DNA of 64,000 nucleotides from Rhizobium sp. Root1334 (GTDB lineage Bacteria; Pseudomonadota; Alphaproteobacteria; Rhizobiales; Rhizobiaceae). A program made the position numbers and the translations under genes. The notes beneath the pieces were generated by a model. The model saw only the letters and a program-made list of their open reading frames with translations. It was not told the origin of the DNA and searched no databases. Numbering within the stretch: position 1 is the stretch's first letter; each line of letters opens with the position of its first letter. The DNA is taken from the NCBI RefSeq assembly GCF_001426665.1, contig NZ_LMEY01000001.1, positions 190,053 through 254,052 of the forward strand. The letters run 5' to 3'. Positions 58,578 through 64,000 of this stretch are shown piece by piece.

Positions 58578-61532
58578 TCAGGGCTTGACGGTTGTTTGAA
58601 ATATCCGGCGCACCGCCTTCGAAAGGCGCCGGATATCAGCTTCCAGCACCTTGATATCCGGCGCATCCCCTGCCCGGCATAAAAGCTCGATCAGCCCGGC
58701 CGGCGCATCCTTCAGTTCCAGATCACCTTCGATGCACAGGCGCACGATCTGGGAAAGATCCGTGAACAGCGCCAGCGCCTCCTGCACGGTATCGAGATCG
58801 GCAGGTGCAATCAAAGCCGGGCCAAGCAGCGCCAGGACATCGGCCGTTGATGTGCCGCTCGACGGCGGTGCGACGCCACGCGCCGGAGCGATCAGCGCAA
58901 GATATTGGGCGATGAACTCGATATCGACCAGTCCGCCGGGAATGAGCTTGAAATCCCAGACATCGCTTGGCGGCTTTTCCTTGTCGATCAACCCCCGCAT
59001 CTCGGCGACATCGGCAGTCACCTTTGCCAGATCCCGGCTTTGACCGAGCACTTCCTTGAAAATCCCGCCGACGTCGGCGATCAGGCTTTCCTCGCCACAC
59101 AGCGCCCGCGCCCGTGTCAGCGCCATGTGCTCCCACGTCCAGGCTTCCTCGCGCTGGTACTTTGCAAAAGCGTTGATGCGGGTGGCGACAGGCCCCTTGT
59201 TGCCGGAAGGGCGCAGCCGCATGTCGACCTCGTAGAGCACGCCTTCGGCGGTGGGAGCGGACAGCGCCGAGATCAGTCGCTGCGTGATGCGGGTGAAATA
59301 GCGGACAGAATCGAGCGGCTTGGCGCCATCGGATTCACCCGCAGCGTCATCGTAATCGTAAAGCAGGATGATATCGACATCCGACCCGGCCGTCAGCTCA
59401 TGGCTGCCGAGCTTGCCCATGCCGATAACAGCGACGCGGCCGCCGGGGAATTTGCCATGCGCCGCTTCCACCTCACGTAAGACGGCGTCCAGTGCGGCGG
59501 TCAGGATCAGGTCGGCCAGATCGGTAAACGCATGCCCCGCCTGGACACCGGTGATGACGCCGGTCAGCAGCCGGATACCGATCAGGAACCGTTGCTCGGA
59601 GGCAATGATCCGCAAACGGTCGAGGATCTCCTCATAGTGCCGAGCGGTTGCCAGAAAGCCCTTGATCCGCTCGGCCAGATAATCCCGCGTCGGCAGTTCG
59701 GCGAGAAGCCGGGGATCGAGCATGCCATCGAACACATGCGGCTTGCTGGCGATGATATCGGCCAGCCGTGGCGCTGAGGACATGATATTGACAATCAGCG
59801 ACAGAAGCCCGGGATTGTTGCCAAGCAGCGAAAACAGCTGGATACCGGCCGGCAGCCCGGCAATAAACTGGTCGAAGCGCAACAGGGCGTCATCGGCACG
59901 CTTGTTCTGCCCGAACACACGCAAAAGCTCCGGCGTCAGCTCGGTTAGCCGCTCGCGCGCCTCCACCGATTGCGTCGCCCGATAGCGCCCGTAATGCCAG
60001 GTCCGGATGGTGCGGGAAATGTCCTGCGGCCGGTCGAAACCAAGCTTTTTCAGTGTCTCCAGCGTATCCGGGTCATCTCTCTGCCCGGTAAAGACCAGAT
60101 TTCCGGTTTCGGTTGAGAGCTTGGCTTCCTGCTCGAACAGTTGCGCATAACGACGCTCCACCGTCTTGAGTGTTCGCGACAGTTCGGCCGAAAACGCCGG
60201 GACATCGGCAAAGCCCATCATGTAGGCGATGCGTTTCAGTTCGGCATCGGTGGTTGGCAAAACATGCGTCTGCTCATCGCGCACCATCTGCACCCGGTGC
60301 TCGACATCGCGCAGGAACCAGTAGGCGGAAATCAGCTCCTCGGCGGTTTCCCCATCGATCCAGTTGGCCCGTGCCAAGCCGTGCAGCATCGGCTCGGTGG
60401 CGCGCAGCCGCAGTTCCTGCATGCGGCCGCCGGCGATCAATTGCTGCGTCTGGACGAAGAATTCAATTTCCCGGATGCCGCCGCGGCCAAGCTTGATATT
60501 ATGGCCTTTGACGGCGATCTCGCCATGCCCCTTATGGGCATGAATCTGCCGCTTGATCGAATGGATGTCGGCAATCGCCGCATAGTCGAGATATTTGCGG
60601 AACATGAACGGCGTCAGTTCCCGCAGGAAGGCATCCCCTGCCTTGAGGTCGCCGGCCACCGGCCGCGCCTTAATGAAGGCCGCCCTCTCCCAGTTTTGGC
60701 CCCGGCTTTCATAATAGAGCATCGCCGCCTCGACCGGGATAGCAAGCGGCGTCGCACCGGGATCAGGACGCAGGCGCAGGTCGGTGCGGAATACATAGCC
60801 GTCGCCAGTGCGTTCCTGCAGGATGCGGATCAGGCGGCGCAGCAAACGGGCGAATGTCTCCGGCGCGTCGTCGCGGGACGTGATCAGCGGCGCCTGCGGC
60901 TCATAAAAGACCACGAGGTCGATATCTGACGAATAATTCAGCTCGAAAGCGCCGAGCTTTCCCATGCCAAGCACGACCACACCCGACCGGTCACTCGGAT
61001 GCGCGGTATCGACGACATTCAGCTTGCCTGCGTCATGGGCGCTCAAAAGCAGATGATCGATGGTGGCCGATACCGAAGCACCGGCAAAATCGCTCAGCCA
61101 GCGCGTGGTCTCACGGGCATCGAAAAGGCGCGAAAGGTCGGCAAGGGCAATCGCAAAGGCAATATCCCGCTTGGCCTGCCGCAAACGCGTCATGATCTCG
61201 GCATCCGGCACGGATTTTCCGGCGTCGGCACCTTTCCAGGCATCCCGCGCCGTCTGGATGCACGTTTCCAGATAGGGGATCAAAGGCCCGGCAAGCGCCT
61301 GCACAAGCACCTGCGGATGCGAAACAGCCGTGTCCCGCAGATAAGGCGAGAGCGACAGCGCCGCGACGATGAAATCCTTGAGTGGTGTTTCCGCAGCCAG
61401 AAGATCGGCAATCTGCGGATGGCTCTTTGCAATATCCTTGAGGCTTGAAAGCACGGACTTCGCATCCGTCTGGCTCATCGGCCGCAGCGCACATGTGCCG
61501 ATATCCGATAGCCGCCGCATATCCGTCTGCAT
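58578..61532 (-). CDS. glnE: glutamine synthetase adenylyltransferase/deadenylase
   Basis: GlnE adds and removes AMP on glutamine synthetase according to nitrogen status, directed by PII. The 984-residue product has two nucleotidyltransferase domains: the N-terminal deadenylase with FELNYSSDIDLVVFYE (about 205-220) and the C-terminal adenylylase with GSHELTAGSDVDIILLY (about 720-736), separated by a helical regulatory region. Both catalytic GSD-x-D motifs are intact, so both activities are expected. It is convergent with the PleC-like gene, four bases apart, and 45 bases downstream of the histidine kinase on the same strand. Confidence 0.95.
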   Translation of the reverse strand: MQTDMRRLSDIGTCALRPMSQTDAKSVLSSLKDIAKSHPQIADLLAAETPLKDFIVAALSLSPYLRDTAVSHPQVLVQALAGPLIPYLETCIQTARDAWKGADAGKSVPDAEIMTRLRQAKRDIAFAIALADLSRLFDARETTRWLSDFAGASVSATIDHLLLSAHDAGKLNVVDTAHPSDRSGVVVLGMGKLGAFELNYSSDIDLVVFYEPQAPLITSRDDAPETFARLLRRLIRILQERTGDGYVFRTDLRLRPDPGATPLAIPVEAAMLYYESRGQNWERAAFIKARPVAGDLKAGDAFLRELTPFMFRKYLDYAAIADIHSIKRQIHAHKGHGEIAVKGHNIKLGRGGIREIEFFVQTQQLIAGGRMQELRLRATEPMLHGLARANWIDGETAEELISAYWFLRDVEHRVQMVRDEQTHVLPTTDAELKRIAYMMGFADVPAFSAELSRTLKTVERRYAQLFEQEAKLSTETGNLVFTGQRDDPDTLETLKKLGFDRPQDISRTIRTWHYGRYRATQSVEARERLTELTPELLRVFGQNKRADDALLRFDQFIAGLPAGIQLFSLLGNNPGLLSLIVNIMSSAPRLADIIASKPHVFDGMLDPRLLAELPTRDYLAERIKGFLATARHYEEILDRLRIIASEQRFLIGIRLLTGVITGVQAGHAFTDLADLILTAALDAVLREVEAAHGKFPGGRVAVIGMGKLGSHELTAGSDVDIILLYDYDDAAGESDGAKPLDSVRYFTRITQRLISALSAPTAEGVLYEVDMRLRPSGNKGPVATRINAFAKYQREEAWTWEHMALTRARALCGEESLIADVGGIFKEVLGQSRDLAKVTADVAEMRGLIDKEKPPSDVWDFKLIPGGLVDIEFIAQYLALIAPARGVAPPSSGTSTADVLALLGPALIAPADLDTVQEALALFTDLSQIVRLCIEGDLELKDAPAGLIELLCRAGDAPDIKVLEADIRRLSKAVRRIFQTTVKP

Positions 61533-61577
61533 ATTGGTCTCTCCCAGCCGCTCCCGATTTCGGCTGCCCTATGCGTA

Positions 61578-62987
61578 TCAGGCGGAGCGCAATGGGAAAA
61601 CCATGCTGGCAGTCAAACCACGATTGTTTTCAACGTCCGGAACCGTATCACTCAGTTCGAGAGACCCCTGATGCATCTCCATCACCGCCTCGACCAGCGA
61701 CAAGCCGAGGCCCGTTCCCGGTTTGCTGCGGCTTTCGTCGAGCCGCACGAAACGCTCCACGACGTCGTCCCGTTTATTGGCGGGTACTCCGGGGCCGTGA
61801 TCCGCCACCGATAGGACGATCGAACCATCCCGTCTGAAGAGGCTGACCTTGATCAGCGGATTTGCAGCGCCGTCGGAATATTTGATGGCATTGTCGATCA
61901 GGTTGCCGAGCGCTTGGCCGATCAGTTCGCGATTGCCGGAAATGTGAATATCGTCAGGCACGTCGGCTTCAAGCTTCAGCGCCTGTTCGTCCGCCACCGG
62001 TTCATAAAGCTCGACACAGTCGGCGACGCTTTGTGAAAGATTGACATCACTCATCTCCGCAGCCGCGGCCCCGGCCTCGACCCGGGAGATCATCAGCAAC
62101 GCATTGAACGTCCGGATCAGCTGATCGGATTCGCCGATGATCTCTTCCAGGGATGCCCGATAGCCGGAATTGGTTGCTTTGTGCGCCAATGCTGCCTCGG
62201 CCTTGTTGCGCAGGCGCGTCAGCGGCGTTTTCAAGTCATGGGCGATGTTGTCAGAGACCTGCCGCAGACCCTCGTTCAGCTTTTCGATCCGCCCGAGCAT
62301 GGCATTGAGCGATTCCGACAGCCGGTCGAACTCGTCGCCGGATCCGCTCATCGGCAATCGTTGCGAGAGGTCACCCGCCATGATCCGCGTGCTTGCGTCC
62401 GACATCCGGTCGATCCGCTTCAGCGCGTTGCGGCCGATCGCAAACCAGATGATCAACGCGCCGATGCCCATGATGCCAAGCGCCACCACAAGAGCCTGCC
62501 GCACTAGCACCCGAAACTTTTCGGGTTCCTGCAAATCGCGGCCAACGAGAATGCGCAGGCCATTATCGAGCACAAGCACATGCGCCAGTGCCACATGGTC
62601 TTCCTTGCGGCTTTCGTCGGTATAGCGCTGATAGCGGAATGCTTCGCCCGTCCATCCTTCCTTGTCCAGAAGGCCGGGTTGCAGCGAGGCGACATTACCC
62701 GCGAGGATTTCGCCAGTCGGCCCGGCGATGACATAGAGATTGGCACCAGGTTGACGCGCCCGCCGCTCCAGGGTCCGCAGCAATCCGTTGACGCCGCCGC
62801 GGCTATAAATCTGCTCGATCTGCGAAACTTCCGCCGTCACCGCATCCCTTGTCTGCTGTTCCAACAGCCGTTGCGACATGGCGGTGACGTAGAAGACCAG
62901 AAAAGCGGCGCAGAGCGAAAAGAGCAGAAGATAAAGCGCTGACAGGCGAACGGCGGTGCTGCGGAAGAGGACGTTCAGCCTGTTCAT
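61578..62987 (-). CDS. envelope sensor histidine kinase
   Basis: A 469-residue histidine kinase with two transmembrane helices (about 15-35 and 161-184) around a small periplasmic domain, a HAMP domain (about 185-240), HisKA with H250 in DNIAHDLKTPLTRLR, and HATPase motifs NLIDNAIKYS and GTGLGLSL. Its start overlaps the response regulator stop (ATGA), so the two are translationally coupled. The neighbouring degP gene suggests envelope stress as the signal, by analogy with CpxA; this is inference. Confidence 0.94.
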   Translation of the reverse strand: MNRLNVLFRSTAVRLSALYLLLFSLCAAFLVFYVTAMSQRLLEQQTRDAVTAEVSQIEQIYSRGGVNGLLRTLERRARQPGANLYVIAGPTGEILAGNVASLQPGLLDKEGWTGEAFRYQRYTDESRKEDHVALAHVLVLDNGLRILVGRDLQEPEKFRVLVRQALVVALGIMGIGALIIWFAIGRNALKRIDRMSDASTRIMAGDLSQRLPMSGSGDEFDRLSESLNAMLGRIEKLNEGLRQVSDNIAHDLKTPLTRLRNKAEAALAHKATNSGYRASLEEIIGESDQLIRTFNALLMISRVEAGAAAAEMSDVNLSQSVADCVELYEPVADEQALKLEADVPDDIHISGNRELIGQALGNLIDNAIKYSDGAANPLIKVSLFRRDGSIVLSVADHGPGVPANKRDDVVERFVRLDESRSKPGTGLGLSLVEAVMEMHQGSLELSDTVPDVENNRGLTASMVFPLRSA

Positions 62988-63673
62988 GCGTCCGTGCGTC
63001 CGTCTTCCTTGATCATGTAGCCTGCCCCGCGCACGGTGCGCAGCAATGGCTGATCGAAATCCTTTTCGATCTTGGCGCGCAGCCGCGACACATGCACGTC
63101 GATAACATTGGTCTGCGGATCAAAATGATAGTCCCAGACATTTTCCAGAAGCATGGTGCGCGTCACCACCTGCCCCGCATTCTTCATCAGATATTCCAGC
63201 AGCCGGAATTCGCGTGGTTGCAATAGAAGCTCCCGGCCCTGCCGGCGCACCGTATGCGACAGCCGGTCCAGCTCCAGATCGCCGACCCGATAGACCATAT
63301 CCTGTTCGGGAGCGCCTTTACGGCGGCCGAGCACCTCGACCCGTGCCAGAAGCTCGTTGAAGGCGTAAGGCTTGGGCAGATAATCGTCGCCGCCGGCACG
63401 CAACCCCGTCACCCGGTCATCGACCTGGCCAAGCGCCGACAGGATGAGGACCGGAGTGTGGACGCCCTTGCGGCGCAATTCCGAGATCACCGACAGCCCA
63501 TCGCGGCGCGGCAGCATCCGGTCGATGACCAGCACATCGTAGCTGTTCTCGCTCGCCATGAACAAGCCGCTCTCGCCGTCGCTGGCATGGTCAGACACGA
63601 TGCCAGCCTCGCGGAAGGCCTTGGCCAGATAGGCGGCCGCTTCGAGGTCATCTTCGATAATCAGAATCTTCAT
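62984..63673 (-). CDS. OmpR/PhoB-family response regulator
   Basis: A 229-residue response regulator. The receiver domain has D8-D9, the phosphoacceptor D51 (LVIDRMLP), S79 and K101; the C-terminal winged-helix DNA-binding domain (about 125-225) shows LLQPREFRLLEYLMKN and VIDVHVSRLRAKIE. I use the ATG at 63673 where the conserved MKILIIEDD begins; in-frame ATGs upstream at 63685 and 63733 are alternatives. It is partner of the kinase whose start it overlaps. It probably controls degP, which lies next upstream on the same strand. Confidence 0.94.
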   Translation of the reverse strand: MKILIIEDDLEAAAYLAKAFREAGIVSDHASDGESGLFMASENSYDVLVIDRMLPRRDGLSVISELRRKGVHTPVLILSALGQVDDRVTGLRAGGDDYLPKPYAFNELLARVEVLGRRKGAPEQDMVYRVGDLELDRLSHTVRRQGRELLLQPREFRLLEYLMKNAGQVVTRTMLLENVWDYHFDPQTNVIDVHVSRLRAKIEKDFDQPLLRTVRGAGYMIKEDGRTDA

Positions 63674-63840
63674 ACGCGTGACCATAGTACCTGACCCGTC
63701 TCTTCCACAACCGGTTTGCCATGGGGAAACCACACCCGCCTGCCCGGTTGCGCAGGTCAGCCATGTCCCGAAACGCCAGACGCCGCGAAACCTGGGTAAA
63801 GGTCCGCGGCGCCCGGCAGCTGGAGCTGCGTCAGCCCTCG

Positions 63841-64000
63841 TCAGCCCTGGCTGATGGGAAGCGCCACGAAGCGGCTTGCGTTGTCGGCCTCGATCTGGAA
63901 CAGCGCCTTTGTGCGTCCGTCCTTCTTGGCGGCCTCGATCACCTTGAGGATGTCGTCAGCAGACTTGACCTCCTGGTTGTTGACCGAAACGATCTTCTGG
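63841..64000 (-). CDS. degP: DegP/HtrA serine protease, C-terminal end only
   Basis: Only the last 52 codons are inside the window. They read as the end of a PDZ domain: QKIVSVNNQEVKSADDILKV, then KALFQIEADNASRFVALPIS, closing with QG and a TGA stop. This matches the C-terminal PDZ domain of rhizobial Do-family (DegP) proteases, periplasmic chaperone-proteases for misfolded envelope proteins. The catalytic domain is outside the window. The two-component pair follows downstream on the same strand. Confidence 0.75.
   Translation of the reverse strand, partial: QKIVSVNNQEVKSADDILKVIEAAKKDGRTKALFQIEADNASRFVALPISQG

Noticed and set aside
1..64000. CRISPR array, toxin-antitoxin pair, restriction system or prophage
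   Set aside because: I looked for regularly spaced repeats, integrases, phage structural genes and paired small genes of known toxin families and found none.

Overview
The window is a chromosomal stretch of a GC-rich alphaproteobacterium, almost certainly Rhizobiaceae (Rhizobium/Agrobacterium/Sinorhizobium type). The evidence is the rpoZ-rsh and acpS-lepB-rnc-era blocks, a DUF3563 mini-protein, a rhizobial type outer-membrane porin, a PleC-like PAS histidine kinase next to glnE, and a rhizobial-style intergenic inverted repeat. I see no rRNA, CRISPR array, insertion sequence, prophage or plasmid-type gene. One tRNA gene (Ser, GCT) is present.

Layout: 1-20.8 kb is mostly minus-strand housekeeping: a MOSC protein (cut by the window start), HD hydrolase, DUF2339 membrane protein, thioesterase, recO, tex, cyclopropane fatty acid synthase, glutathionyl-hydroquinone reductase, era, rnc, lepB, acpS, DUF2062, DUF3563, rsh, rpoZ, then a plus-strand NYN nuclease-like gene facing smpB and dapA. 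21-26 kb holds a soluble lytic transglycosylase, an alpha/beta hydrolase and a porin. 26-34.6 kb is the more accessory part: tRNA-Ser, a 59-residue unknown, a secreted caspase-Sel1 protein, two related degenerate PilZ-like proteins around a DUF2177 membrane protein, an aminotransferase, a small Sel1 protein, DUF2147 and two tiny exported proteins. 34-40.6 kb has YnfA, AMP nucleosidase and an envelope-modification set (LPG-synthase-like membrane protein, GT2 and GT39 glycosyltransferases, a lipid-kinase-like protein). 40.7-44.5 kb is a possible redox/electrophile block (HxlR regulator, quinone-oxidoreductase-like enzyme, DoxX, CGNR regulator, hydrolase). 44.6-53 kb has an L,D-transpeptidase, ETF-ubiquinone oxidoreductase, a YegD-like Hsp70, a uracil-DNA glycosylase homologue and two transporters. 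53.3-64 kb has pepN, a PleC-like kinase, glnE, a two-component pair and the C-terminus of a DegP protease.

Themes: translation and stringent response (rsh, rpoZ, smpB, era, rnc), envelope building and quality control (lepB, transglycosylase, L,D-transpeptidase, porin, DegP and two-component pair), and nitrogen control (glnE). Exact CtrA-type boxes (TTAA-N7-TTAA) lie upstream of the L,D-transpeptidase and porin genes, with weaker ones before the transglycosylase and the PleC-like kinase, so part of the envelope set may be cell-cycle controlled. Two closely matching 20-bp palindromes, one upstream of ETF-ubiquinone oxidoreductase and one upstream of the DUF2147 gene, look like sites for one MerR-type regulator. 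I found no clear-cut novel multi-gene system; the best leads are the caspase-Sel1 protein, the PilZ-like pair, the CGNR gene with its 11-bp tandem repeat, and the shared operator sites.
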